Program-made: the position numbers and the translations under genes | Notes under the pieces: generated by a model | Seen by the model: only the letters and a program-made list of their open reading frames with translations | Database searches by the model: none | Told to the model about the DNA's origin: nothing | Source of the DNA: Cyanophora paradoxa | Lineage: Eukaryota > Glaucocystophyceae > Cyanophorales > Cyanophoraceae | Direction: 5' to 3' | Length of the DNA stretch: 64,000 nucleotides | Assembly: GCA_004431415.1 (NCBI GenBank) | Contig: QPMI01000062.1 | Location: forward strand, 124,001 to 188,000 | Shown here: one piece after another, positions 33,096-44,354 of the stretch | Layout: each line of letters begins with the position of its first letter | Position numbering within the stretch: position 1 is the stretch's first letter

Positions 33096-34011
33096 CGCAC
33101 CTCGCCTTCTCCGACATCCCTTCCTGTTCTTTTCCTTCCTCTTCGCTCTCCCTCCATCCTCACCGCTAGCATCTTCCGCGTTTGTGTAAAGTCCTTTTGA
33201 GCTTAAACCTTTACGCTCTCTCCATTCCCAATCGTCTGGCCTTCAGCCTTGGATCCGTTCTTGAGTTTGCTAGGTGGCGTTTCTACGAAAGATTCGGGAG
33301 CTAGGGGCAAGGGCTTCTTTCAAGAACGCCTGCCAGCTTGTACGTAACCTGTGCACGTGTCCGCCACGAGTGGGCCGCTGCTGCGTCTGCTAGGCTAGGC
33401 CTGCCAGGCCGGCGGGGTGGGGGGCTCTCAGGGCATAGGCGAGATCTAGATGGCTAGGCCTAGCTATAGGGGACCAGCCTGCCGCAGTGCAGCCGTACTA
33501 GGCTAGGCTGAGCTAATTATACTTGGTTCGGGCGCGAGCAATCGTTATAATTAGACGGGGCCCCGGGGCCCTAGCTGGACTCAGCCGCAGCACTGCTAGG
33601 CTGGACCGTATACGTAGTTTTAGCTACTAGGCTATAGCAATTGCGCTAGCGCGCGCGGCGGCAGCTGCAGGCGCCGGCCCTGAGCTCGAGGCCCTAGGGG
33701 GCACTGCATGGGTAAATTTGAAACGCCAGGAAAGCGGTACAGCTCGGCCGGCTGTGCGCGTGCGGGGCGCCAGCAGGCCAAGAGCAATAACAAAAATTGC
33801 GATATATATAGCTAGCGCGCCGCGGCACGCTAGGTCTAAGGTCTAGTCGGCGCTAGCGCTGCAGCTGCTCGCTACTTTGTCGCCCCCCCCCCCCCCCCCC
33901 CCCCATTAGGTGTTGAAGGTCCTCATTAAATTCTTAACGGAAGTTCGGCGACAGGGAAAGAGAGACTGGGGGCAGAAAGGGGAAGCGTCCAGGGGCGCCC
34001 GGCGGGGGTTG
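33096..34011. other. Intergenic spacer with poly-C tract and CTAG-rich stretch
   Basis: No gene was seen in these 916 nt. From about 33390 to 33860 the sequence is rich in short palindromes (CCTAGG, GCTAGC, AGCTAGCT types), like the spacer at 3180-4000. A 22-nt poly-C tract lies at 33883-33904, just past the 3' end of CFAP418. Confidence 0.6.
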
Positions 34012-35016
34012 TTACTCTACTGCGTGGCCGCCGCAGACCCACCGGACCTCGCCGTAGGGGTCCAGCTGCTCGGCGCTGGAGACGGACCGCCAGGTGCACT
34101 GGCACGAGTATGCGAGGTGCCCTGCCGCGGCAGGCCCGTGAGGGGCGAGGGGGAGGGGAGCGAGGGCACGAGGGCGCACCTGGCTTGGGGATGAGGTTTA
34201 CGCGCAGCTTCTCGTAGTCGGGCATATTGTTGCGGAAGAACATATAGTCGCACCGCTGGTGCCAGACACCCTCGAAGCTGCTTACTCTCCAGTCGCACTT
34301 CGTGCACCGCAAATTGCTGCACGTCCTGCAGGCGGGGGCGCGTGAGCTCGCCAGCTGCGCGGGGGCGTGCGACGCGCTTCGCACTTCTGATCCAGAAGGC
34401 TTGTTGTCAGACCCTTCTCCATGCTCGTGCCACCTATGCAAACGGGGAAGCATCTGCAGCGAACTTGAGCTTCCAGAACGCGCGCGCTCCGCCGTGCGCT
34501 CGCACCGCTTGCGCGTGCCACCAGCGATGTTGGGTAATGGAGAAGCATTGGCCGATTTCGTGGGCCCTCCGGGGGCGTGCACGGCAGTTCGGAGGGAGCT
34601 CATGGATTGAGGCTTCGACTGCGGCGCGCTCTTCTCCGAGGAGTATTTGAAAGAGCCGCTCCTCGGCGGCGACTCTATGGTCTTCAGCAGCTCATCTAGG
34701 TCGTCCGTCGGAGCGCTGCCGGATCGAGCCTGCGGGGAACGTGAGCGAATGGCAAGATGCGGGCCCATGCGGTGCGCGAGATCCAGCGCACTCGGTTCGA
34801 TACAACCGCTGGCTCCTTCGTAGATGTCGACAGCGCCTTCGTAGATGTCGACGGCGACGTCGGAGCCGCTGCTAAGCCCGGCATCGAGCGCGGCGGCCTG
34901 TGCGGCCGTCAATCTAGAACGGAGAGGATAGCCTGGCCATGGCGGCGCTTGCACCGCTTTGTTGCGTCGTCATCTAAGCTTTCTAGCTCCTTTAGTAGCG
35001 CATCCACATCGTCCAT
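34012..35016 (-). CDS. CFAP418: CFAP418 (C8orf37) homologue, ciliary/flagellar protein
   Basis: The start is MDDVDALLKELESL at 35016, similar to the acidic N-terminus of this family. A linker rich in Ser/Pro follows, with a second acidic block TDDLDELLKTIES. The conserved C-terminal module carries cysteines in CRTCSNLRCTKCDWRV, then CDYMFFRNNMPDYEKLR, NLIPKPG, YSCQCTWRSVS and VRWVCGGH, ending at TAA 34012-34014. GT-AG introns join all blocks in phase: 34122-34179, one between VVSNR and ARSGSAP, and one after DDDATK. The family is linked to cilia and to photoreceptor disease in humans. Its presence supports a flagellated organism. Upstream (35016-35365, -) an open reading is also present (FLLDASEEPVKQTIDV, YRVVEPRAGQPVF), so a longer N-terminus is possible. 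Confidence 0.85.
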
Positions 35017-35438
35017 GCCGCTGCGCACGCCACACGAACGCCAATCTCCTAAGCGGCTGCAGGGGGCGCTGCCAGTCGGGAATTCGCTTCTAAAGACTGG
35101 CTGGCCGGCGCGCGGCTCAACAACCCGGTATTTCGCGTCGAATTCGCGAGCTTTAGCACCAGTCGGAACCTTAGGTGATCGCGTACCCCGGCTGGCCGAA
35201 GGCCGCTTCCTCGCTGAGCCTCGCTGGGCGCACTGGCGGCAATTTGACGGCAACCTTGCGCGCGGTAACATCGATTGTTTGCTTTACCGGCTCCTCCGAT
35301 GCGTCGAGCAAGAAATCGGCCCCGGAAGCACGGTTGCGCGCGCTGAGCTCGAAGACATCTCGCAAGAAGGTTTTTAGACGTAGCTGTGCAGTCTGGACAG
35401 CTCAGAGACGCTCCTAGCTACCCTAGCTAAGCGGTGAA
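35017..35438. promoter_or_regulatory. Divergent region between CFAP418 and the PPC-domain gene
   Basis: This 422-nt region separates two divergent starts. The minus strand is open over most of it in two frames (35017-35271 and 35171-35365). It may therefore hold a 5' extension of CFAP418 rather than only a promoter. No core promoter element is recognisable. Confidence 0.35.
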
Positions 35439-38400
35439 ATGCAGCCCCACCCGCCTGAGCCGCGCAAAGGCTCCGTCGGAAGCGGCGGTCGCGCTTCAGC
35501 GGCCTCGCATGCACCGCACCGCAGGAGGAGGTCGTCAGTGCCTCATCCGCACCGCAAGCCCTCGTTGCCGCTGCCCGAGGACCCCGTCGTCGCCAAGCTT
35601 GCCAGAATCAGCGACCAGCTCGAAAGCATGTCCCCTCTGACGAAGCTGGCCGAGGAGCGCATGCGTGCGGTCCAGGTGCGGCGTAGCTGAGCGCCGCCCC
35701 CTATGCCCGATGCTCACGCCGGTCGCAGGAGGCGCTGGACAAGCAGGCCCCCACCGCTCCGGCGTTCCCAACCCACCCCGCCGGCCGCTGGCGCGAGGCG
35801 ATCCGGTCCGCAGCAGCAGCCGCTAGCGCTGCGCTGCCGCCGCCGACCCTCTCCGTAGGCTCGTCATGAAGCAGCGGAAGGAGCAGCGGCTGCGCTCAAT
35901 CGAGACGGTGGACCCCAAGGCGTTCGCCACGATGTTCAAGGGCATCCGCAAGATGCTCGCGAGCTCGATGTCGGCCTCGGTCCACACGGGTGCGGGGGTC
36001 GGGGCGGCGCTGGGGCGGGCCGCGCGCGGCGGGCGCCGACGGCGGGGCTGGCGGGGCGGGGCGCAGAGCTGACGTCGAAGAAGGCGCTGCTGGGGAACGT
36101 GCAGGCGGGGGAGTACGCTTATTTCCGCTACTTCGTGTCGGACAACCGCCAGGCCCTCTCCATCGAGCTCCAGGCGCGCGTCGGCGGGGCGGGGCGGGGC
36201 GGGGCGGGGGGCCCCGGGCCTGCGCTCACGGGGCGGGGCGGGGCGCGCAGGTGACGAAGGGCAGCGCCCGCCTCTTCATGTCGGAGACGGAGCCGGAGCC
36301 GAGCGCGCAGCGGAGCACGTGGAGCGGGCGCCGCGGGGCCGACGCCGACGGGCGCGAGATCGTCTCGCTGGACTCGAGCGACGCGAGGTTCCGGGTGGGG
36401 CCCTGCTACATCGCCGTCCTCGGCGTGCGCGCCGCCGCCTTCCGCATCGCCGCCAAGTCCGAGCCCATCCTCGCCCTCGCCGACGGCAGGCGCGCCCCGC
36501 CCCGCCCCGCCCCGCCCCGCCCCGCGAGTGACGCGGCGCCGGCTCACCGGGCGGGGCGGCAGGCCGGAGAGCGGGCAGGTGAAGCCCGGGCAGGGGGCCT
36601 TCTTCAAGTACCGCGTGGACGAGCAGTACGCCAACCTCCAGATCGAGGGTGCCCCGAGCGCCTCGCGCACGCCCCGCCGGCCCCTCCTCACGGGGCGCAG
36701 TGCGGGCGACGGAGGGGGACGCGGATCTCTACGTGAGCAACGCGCACTTCTTCCCGACGCACGAGAACTTCATCTGGAAGTCCGCCGGCGAGGGCGACGA
36801 CACCGTCTCCATCAGCCACTCGGACCCCAACTTCCGCCCCGGCTGGTGCGCCCGCCGCCGGCGCCGCCCCGGCTGCAGCCGGCCGCCGGCCGCCGACGCT
36901 GGCGCGCAGGTACTACGTCTCGGTGTTCGGGTTCACGCAGACGGTCTTCACGGTGACGGCACGCTCCCTGCGCGACCGCGGCGCCGGCTTCGGGGCGTGG
37001 CGCCCCGCGGAGCTCGCGCCGCCGCGCAAGACGGACAAGCTGGTGGCGCGGCTGGAGGCGCAGCTGGCGGAGCTGCGGCAGAGCGACCTGCTGCGCGCGC
37101 GCCACGCGGAGGCCGTCGCCGGCGCCCGCGTCGAGTGGCGCGCCTCCTTCGACGAGGACATCCTCCGCCGCAACCGCGCCGCCGCCGCCGCGCCGCGCCC
37201 GCCGCCCCGCCCCCGCCCAAGCACAGGCGGAGGCGGAGGCGGCGCCGGCCGGCGACCCCGAGACGTCCCGCAAGCCCAAGAAGAAGAAGAAGAAGCGCCG
37301 CTCGGTCGTGCGCCCCGCGCCACGGGCCGCCCGTGCCATCGCCTGCCGACACCGGGGGCGGTGCGGGGCGGCAGGTGATCGCGACGCGGGAGATGGTGGA
37401 GCGGCAGCGCGCCCTCCTCTGGATCGTCGCCGCCGGCGCCCGCGCCGGCGCCATGATGCGCGCCCTCCGCGTGCGCCCCGCCGCCCCGCCCCGCGCCCCG
37501 TCCCGCAGCTCGCCGCCTGAGGCGGGCGCAGGAGCGGAGGGGGAGGGTGCCGGAGGCGGTGGAGGTGGAGGACAACGTCGACTGGTCGGCCCCGCTCTCC
37601 CCACACAGCGGCTACTCCCGCGCCTCCCGCGCCACCCGCCGCTCCTCCGCGCTCCCGGGGGGCGAGGGCGGCGCCGGCTCGTCCGGCTCGCCGGGCCCCG
37701 GGGCCGGGAGCGAGTCGTCGAGCGAGCTGAGCGAGCTCGGGGTCGACCCCGACGAGGTCCTCATCTACCGCCGCCAATCCACGTTCGGCGACTTGATGGC
37801 CGACATCGTGCGCGCCCCCGGCCCGGCGCCCCTCGAGCGCTGCACCCCCCGACGCCGCCCCGCAGCTGGCCGTGGAGAGGGCGCGCTCCCGCCGCACCTC
37901 CGCCCTCGGGCACGACGACGCGGTCTCTTCGCACGGCGCCTCCCACGGCGCCCTGTCCACCGCCTCCGCCCCGCACCACCCGAGGCCCCGCCGCCCGCCG
38001 CCCCCGAGCCCCGCCCGCCCCGCCCTTGAGGAGCCGGCCCCGCCCTCGCCGCCAGCCGCCCCGCGCACGAACCGCCCTACCTCCCGCGCCTCTCAGCCCG
38101 CCTCCCGCCCGCCTCCCGCCCCGCCTCTCGCCCCGCCTCTCGCCCCGCCTCTCGCCCCGCCTCCGCCCCGCCTCTCGCCCCGCCTCTCGCCCCGCCTCTC
38201 GCCCCGCCTCTCGCCCCGCCTCTCGCCCCGCCTCTCGCCCCGCCTCTCGCCCCGCATCCCCGCCGCCGGCGTGCCCGCCCCTCCCCCGACGGAAAGCGCC
38301 CCCGAAGAGGCGGACGCTGCTGGGGAGCGGGCGGCCGCTGCTGCGGAGCCGGGGGCCGGGCCTGAACTCATCCCCCCAACGCCCGCCAACGTCCGCGCCG

Positions 38401-40125
38401 CCCTTCCCGACCTCAGCGATCCGCCGCCGGCCCCGCCCGCCGCCGACCCGTCCCCCGAGCCCGGCCCGCCGGCCCCCGAACGGCGGCCCTCGGAGCCCTC
38501 TCCGGCGCCGGCCGCTGCGGCCTCGCCTCCCCACAGGCGGCTCACAGCGTGCCGGTCCTTGCGATGCCGCCGCGGGGCCGCGGGCCGCCGCCAGCCGGGG
38601 GCCTCGCCCGGTGCCTCCTCTTCCGCCGCCCGCTCCCCGGCCGCCTCCCCTCCCCCGCGCTCTACGGCCGCCGCGCCCGCCCGCCCTCGGGCGGGGAGGG
38701 CGCGGCGACGGCCCGGGGCGCCTCGAGTCGGATGAGGCGGGCGGGGCGCCGCCGGCGGCCTCGCCGCGGACGTCGGGGCCGCCACGGCGCGCGCGGCGGC
38801 CGCCTCGGCGGACGAGGACCGGCCCCGCATCATCGTCCGCACCGCCGCGCCCCCCGCCCCGCGCGACTTCTCCAGCGCGGTGCCCGCCCCCGCCCTCCCG
38901 CCACCTGACCCGGGGGGTGCTGAAGGGGCGCCTCTCCCGCGCGGGGGCAGCACGCGGCGCGGCGGTTCCTGGGGGAGGTGCTGCGCCAGGAGCGGCACCG
39001 CGCGGGGGTGCCGGCCCTCGACGAGCCGCCCCCCGTCCGCACCCTCGAGCGCACCCGCCGCCCTGACCTCGTGCGCCCCTTCTCTCTGTACCCCCGCCGG
39101 CGCTCCCTCCCGCTGAGCGGCGCCGACCGCTGCAGGAGGTGGCGGCGTTCGTGCCCCCCGGGCCGCGGCACCTCTTCTCCTCCGTGCCGCCCCTGGTGCC
39201 CCCCGTGCCGGCCCAAGAAACGGGCGCGGGGGACTGGCGGCGCCTGCGGGCCGGCTTCCGGGGCCCCGAGGAGCCGGCGCGGCACGTCGCCTCGGCGTTC
39301 GCCCCCGCGGATCCGAAGGCGCGCGTGCGGGCCGCCGACACGGGCCCGGAGCGCCTCTACGTGCACGACCCGTTCCGCGACCTCAAGGCCCGCACCCTCG
39401 GCACGGTCAAGAAGACCCGCGTCAAGGACCCGCACCCGCCCCGCGAGGCCGGCAGCGGGCCCGCCCCCGACGAGGCCCGCCCCGCCAGCCGCGGCCCCGC
39501 CGCCTGGAAGCGCCCGCCCTCCGCCTCGGCCGCCGCCGGCACGCCGGCGCCGTCGGCCCCAGCCGCAGGACCCTCCGGGCCCTCTCGCGCCGGCGCTGCA
39601 CGCGGGAGCGGTCGCCTCTCCAGGGCCCTCGGTAAAGCGGCTGCCGGCGCCGGCGCTGCAGGCGCCCGGGCGGCGTCCCCGGCGCCCTCGATCGAGCGCC
39701 TGCCGGAGCGGCGGGAGCCGGGGCCCCGCGAGTCGCTCTACAACTGGGACGTCCTCGCCAGCGACGCGGCGCGCCTCGAGCGGGAGCGGCAGGGGCGGGC
39801 GGCCCTCGCGGCGGCCCTCGCCGGCGGGGTGCCCGCCGAGGACCGCTCCTACTCCCCGATCCAGTGGGAGACGCCGCGGGACGGGGAGGCCCTCGCGCGC
39901 GAGCGCGGCCTCGTGAGCACGCGGCTCGAGGCGAAGCGGACGGTCGCGCTGAGCCGGCGGCACATGTCCCGCACGACGGCCGCCCCGGAGCCCAAGTCCC
40001 TGCAGGGCCTCGCGGGGGCCCTGCGCGCCCCCGCCCCCGCCGCCTCCCACGGGGCCGCCGGCGGGGTCAGCCTCGGCGCCTTCCACGCCGCCCGCTACGA
40101 GGCCTTACGCGTCCCAACTCCCTAG
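35439..40125 (+). CDS. Long protein with PPC-like beta domains and low-complexity tail
   Basis: The first exons read MQPHPPEPRKGSVG to MRAVQ, then EALDKQAPTAPAFPTHPAG, then RLVMKQRKEQRLRSIETVD. Two related beta-sandwich modules follow, similar to pre-peptidase C-terminal (PPC) or calpain-III-like domains. The first is VQAGEYAYFRYFV, KGSARLFMSETE, CYIAVLGV; the second is VKPGQGAFFKYRVD, GDADLYVSNAHFFPTHENF, FRPGWYYVSVFGFTQTVFTVTA. Then come helices (LVARLEAQLAELRQSD), IATREMVERQRALLWIVA, an exon with STFGDLMADI, a disordered region with repeated RLSP, and a last third with RFLGEVLRQERHRAG, GPRHLFSSVPPLVPP, LYVHDPFRDLKARTLG and YNWDVLASDAARLERERQG. It stops at 40123-40125. Frames can be linked by GT-AG introns, but the middle (about 38.5-38.9 kb) is uncertain and two genes are possible. 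Function is unknown. Confidence 0.6.
38118..38260. repeat. 12-bp minisatellite coding RLSP repeats
   Basis: About a dozen units of CTCGCCCCGCCT lie in tandem with one shortened unit near 38161-38166. In the frame used here they code repeated PLAP then RLSP. The motif is close to the intronic CCCCG repeat, so the array may derive from intron-like sequence. Confidence 0.85.
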
Positions 40126-40257
40126 ATCCCACTGTACCCCTCCGCCCCCCTCTCCCCTCGTCCTGCACGCGATAGCTCTGCACAGGCCGCCTAGGGCCCC
40201 CTAACTAACGCGCTACACGAGAAGGTTGGCTTCTCTCACGAGTCTGCCGAGGGCTGC
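40126..40257. other. Short convergent spacer
   Basis: These 132 nt separate the stops of the PPC-like gene and SSRP1. Nothing is recognised in them. Confidence 0.5.
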
Positions 40258-43200
40258 TCAGTAGTGGACCCCCGGCGGGGGGTGCGGGAACGGGAGGTGG
40301 AGCACGTGGGGGAAGACGGCGGGCGGGAGGGGGATCGTGGAGGGGAGGGGGATGGGCGGGGGTAGGAAGGGCATCATGGGGTACGCGAACGGGTGGGCTG
40401 GCGGGGGCGGCAGCCCGCCGGGCATCGACACCGGCACCAGCGCATTGGAGAGGCTCGCGACGGGGGAGGATGATGCGGCGGCGGCGGCGGCGGCGGATGA
40501 GCGGCTCCTGGTGGGCGCCGGCTGCTGCGGCGTCGCCGTCTTGCTCTTGTTCTTGGAGCCCGGGGGCCGGCCGCGCTTGCGCTTAACCGGCTGCCCGTCC
40601 GGCCCCACGGGCAATGCGGTTGGCGCCGAGGCGGCGGAGCTCGATGACGCCGTTGGCGGCGCCGAGCTCGACGACGACGCCGCGGCTGCCTTGCTCCCGC
40701 TCGGCCGTCCCTCCTTGCTTCCGCTCGGGCGCCCCTCCGTGCCTTCGCTGGCCTGCTTCTCCTTGCTCGCGCTCGCCTGCCCGTCCGCCGGCTTGGCCTG
40801 CGGCGGGCGTCAGGCGGGTCCCGGCGACGGTCAGGGGAGGCGGCGCGCCTGGGCTGGGCGCCCGGGCTTCTTCTTGGCCGCGTCGCCGCTCGCCGGGGCG
40901 CCGTTCGCCGCCTGCGCCGGCTTGGCGCCGCCGCTCGGCGTGGCGGGGCCCCTGCGCGGCGGTCAGGGCGAGAGTGGCGCGGGTGGCGAGGAGGAGACTC
41001 ACGGCGTCGGGGGTGCGCCCGGCAGCGGGTGCTTCCGCAGCCGGCCCGGCTTCCGCTTGATCGGCTGCCCATCCGGGCCGACGGCTGCCGGCGGATGGGG
41101 CGCCGGCGCGGGCGAAGCGCCCGTCGCAGGCGGCGGCTTCGGCTGCGCGGGGCGGTTCGCCGCGCCGGCGCTGCGGGGCGATGGGGCGGGGAAGCACCTT
41201 GTTCTTGGAGCCCGGGGGCCGGCCGCGCTTGCGCTTCACCGGCTGCCCGTCGGGGCCGAGGGCGACCGGGGTCGCAGCCGAGGGCGACTTGGCGGCGGGC
41301 GTGGGCGGCCTGGGGGACTTGGGCGTCCCCGCCCCCTCCTTCCCCTCCGCCTGCTTCCCCTTCCCGGAGCCCGGCGGCCGCCCCGGGCGCCGCTTCGCCT
41401 CCCCGCCGGCCCCGGCGCTCGGCCCCTCCGCCTTCTTCGGGCGCCCGGGCTTGCGCTTCACCTCGCCCTCCTGCCCCGCCGCCTTCTTCGGCTTCTCGGC
41501 CGGCCTGGCGGCCTGCTTCTCCTTCCTCTTGGGCGCCTCCTCGCTCGTGGCCGACGAGGCCGAGGGGCGGGCCTTCTTCGCGGGGGGCCGCCCCCGCCGC
41601 TTCGGCCGCGGCGTCTCGTCCCCGTCCACGATGCTGTCGTCGTCGCTCCCGCTCCCGCGCTCGCTGTGCCGCCCGCAGTCAGCGCGCCTGCGCAGGGCGG
41701 GGCGGGGCGGGGCGGGGCGGGGCGGGGGCGGCGGCGCCTCGGCTCGAAGGTCGCGTCGCTCTCGCTTCCGTCGTCGTCGCCCCAGCGCTCCAGGGCCCGC
41801 GCCAGCCGCCCGCCCCCGCCCTCCTCCCCGCCCTCCTCCTCCTCGTCCTCTTCCGAGCCAGACCCGCTCCCGCCCCCGCCCCCGCTCCCGCTCTCGTCGC
41901 CGCTGCCGTCCTCGCTGCCGCTGCCGCTGCCGCTGCCGCTCCCACTCCCGCTGCCGCCGCCGCCGTCCTCGCTATCGCTGCCGCTGCCGCTGCCGCTGCC
42001 GTCGCTGCCGCCCTCGCTGCCCTCCTCCTCGTAGTCCTCCTCGCCCTCCGAGGAGGACGCGAAGTCGCCCGCCAGCAGCTCCGCGACTGCGCCCCGCGCC
42101 CGTCAGGCGCAGCACCGGGCCGCGCCAGCCGCCCGCCCGCGCCAACGCACCGCCGGCCCCGGACGACTGCTTCTTCCGCGACGAGTGGCGCGCCTGCGGG
42201 GCCGTGAGGCGCCGCGAGAGGGGCCGCGGGGGCGAGCGGAGAGGCGGGGCGCACGGGGGCAGGCGAGTCGGGCTCGACGCAGTTCTTGTCGGGGACGATC
42301 TGGACGCGCTCGCGGACGAGGGCGTAGAGGGGCTGCACGAGCCCCGTCTCGATCGGCATCGCCTTCTCGCCCCCGTGCTCCCCGCAGTCCATCACCACCT
42401 CCACGCTCCTCGGCGGCTCTGCCCCGCCCCGCCCCCGGCTCGCCCTCGCGCGGGGCCGGCGAGGTGCGCGCGAGGCCGGCGGGCGGGGCGCACTCGCGGG
42501 GAGGATGAGGCGGCCCTCGCGGTTCTCCCGGATGGGGATGCCGCGGAACTGCACCTGCTTCATCTTCGACCACGGGCAGAAGAAAGCCTCGCCCTGCCCG
42601 CGGCCGCGTCAGGCGCGCCCGGGCGGCCCACGGGCGGGGGTAGAGGGTTCGCGCGCCTGCCGCTCGTCGAACATGGCGAGCCCGTTGTCCAGGGGGTACA
42701 CCAGCGTGCTCACCCCCCGCACGTTCAGCGTCTTGGAACGCGACAGGCTGCGCCCGCCGCTCGGCCGCCGCAGGGCGCGGGGCGGGGCGGGCAGAGGCGG
42801 GGCGGCGGCACCTCTCCCACTCTCGGATGGTGCCGAGCGTCTTGCGGGAGATGCGGGAGAGAAACTTCGCGAAGAACTCCGCGATGCCCTCCTCCTCAAT
42901 CATGACGTCGTACTGCCGCCCCCGCGTCAGCCGCGCCACGCGCAGGGCACCCCGGCGGGGGCGCGGGCGGCCGCCGTACTTGCTTCTCCTCCTCCCTGGC
43001 GGGGCGTGAGCGGGGGCGGGGCGAGGGGCGGGCGGGGCGGCGGGCGGACGCGTTGATGGCGAGGCAGAACTCGACCTCGGGCTCGTCCAGGTTCGTCACC
43101 TTGGCGATCAGGATGTGGTACTCCTTTTCCATCACCAGGACGGGCCTCGACAAGTTGATCTGCGCGCGCGCCGCCGCCGCTGAGCCGCTCTCTGATTGAA

Positions 43201-44198
43201 AAAATGGTGCGCACGGGCCGCGCACCATGACGTAAGTCTCATTCTTCGTTGGGAGCATGAGCACGTCCGTCACCCGCTTGTACAGGATCTCCGCGTCGAA
43301 ATTGTTGCCGCCCAGAATCAACTGCAAGCACGCTAAGCTCTCTATCGCACGAAGCGGGCTACCCGGACCTTGTGCTGGAAAATCCGCACGAGGAACCGTT
43401 TGCCGCTGCGTAAATGCGTCTAGCTGCGCTCGAAGCAGACGAGCGCGGACTCTCGCACCGCGGCCTCGGGAAGAGAAGGGTATCGATCTGGCAGCACTCT
43501 GTTGTGCCCGACGCGTCGGGTGTCACTTCCGGCCCATCTGGCGAAGTGCCTCGAGAGTTAGGACGTCATCTCGATATTTGTCGAGAGGGACGCGGAGCGT
43601 ACCTACTATGACATCCTTTTTCAGGAGAGTTTTCAGACTGTCCCGCAGGGACTGGAAGTCCTGTGCGTATGCGGCAGGGCATTCGGCGAGTCGGCGACCG
43701 GTCAGCATCGCTTTGCGCAGGCGAAGAGCCCGCGCGCAGCACCTGTGCCGAGAAACCGGAAAAGCGATGCTCCGACGATGCGTCCGAAGAGCTCCCCCCT
43801 CTAACCGGGTCGGCGACCACTGTTAGGAGAAGGTCCACGCAGTCATTAGGGGGGCGTGTGAAGAACGTCTGCGCGCGAGCACGGGCACAGTAAATGCGTC
43901 TGCCTCGCCCGCGCTGCGACCCTCGCTCCAGCTACACCCCGCGCAGGTGCGCTCGCACCCGCAGGGTAGCGGACGCGATCCTCGAGGCCGGGAGCGTTAC
44001 CTCCCCGCTCAGCTCGCTGGCAAGCTTGCTCCCGTCCTTTGCATGCTGCGGTTTGTACACGACGCTGGCGGAATTTGAATGCAGCTCCACAACTCCCTCC
44101 GCCTCCTGCGGCCCCGCTGATCGGCCGGCGCCGACTCTTGCAGCGGCAAGACTCACCTGCCCCTGCCGGATCTCGTAGCGAACGCCCGGGAAGACCAT
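40258..44198 (-). CDS. SSRP1: FACT complex subunit SSRP1/Pob3 with AT-hook tail
   Basis: This is a histone chaperone subunit that helps RNA and DNA polymerases pass nucleosomes. Identity rests on the order of blocks: MVFPGVRYEIRQGQ and VVELHSNSASVVYKP (N-terminal PH-like), QDFQSLRDSLKTLL, LILGGNNFDAEILYKRVTDV with YVMINLSRPVLVMEKEYHIL (middle PH domain, as in SSRP1 LDPPIRKGQTLYPHI), VSTLVYPLDNGLAMF (like GLLYPLERGFIF), WSKMKQVQFRGIPIREN, SVEVVMDCGEHGG and LYALVRERVQIVPDKN. An acidic Ser/Glu/Gly/Asp tract follows. The HMG box found in animals and plants is absent. Instead there are about six AT-hook-like motifs (RRGRPPAKK, RKPGRPKK, RRPGRPPGSGK, and RKRGRPPGSKNK twice) and a Pro-rich end. It starts at 44198 and stops at 40258-40260. 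Many short introns; individual blocks are modestly conserved. Confidence 0.8.
40547..40612 (-). repeat. AT-hook module repeat, unit B
   Basis: About 63 nt coding GPDGQPVKRKRGRPPGSKNK are nearly identical to the unit at 41198-41262. A third, diverged unit (GPDGQPIKRKPGRLRKH) lies at about 41040-41085. The modules probably arose by internal duplication of the SSRP1 tail. Confidence 0.85.
41198..41262 (-). repeat. AT-hook module repeat, unit A
   Basis: This is the second near-identical copy of the module coding GPDGQPVKRKRGRPPGSKNK. Here it ends at an exon boundary, with the donor directly after AAGAACAAG. Confidence 0.85.
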
Positions 44199-44354
44199 CC
44201 CGCGCCCCCTTCCCGTGTACCCAGTCGAGTAGGGGTACGCGTTCGAAAAAAACGAACGTGGCCGTCGGGGCCGTCTTTCCGGCGTTCCTATCGTCAAGTG
44301 TAACAGCGTTCTAACCGCGCACTCCTTGAGCGGAGGCGGCGCGCGTTGCGCACC
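44199..44354. promoter_or_regulatory. Bidirectional promoter region, SSRP1 and kinesin-3
   Basis: Only 156 nt separate the start codons of two divergent genes, so both core promoters must lie here or overlap the 5' ends. The sequence includes an A-run flanked by GTTCG/CGAACG (about 44242-44256). No TATA box is seen. Confidence 0.5.

Noticed and set aside
36649-39066. An 805-codon plus-strand frame in the PPC-like gene
   Set aside because: It covers only one conserved block and then continues through introns in a frame without motifs; the blocks before and after lie in other frames.
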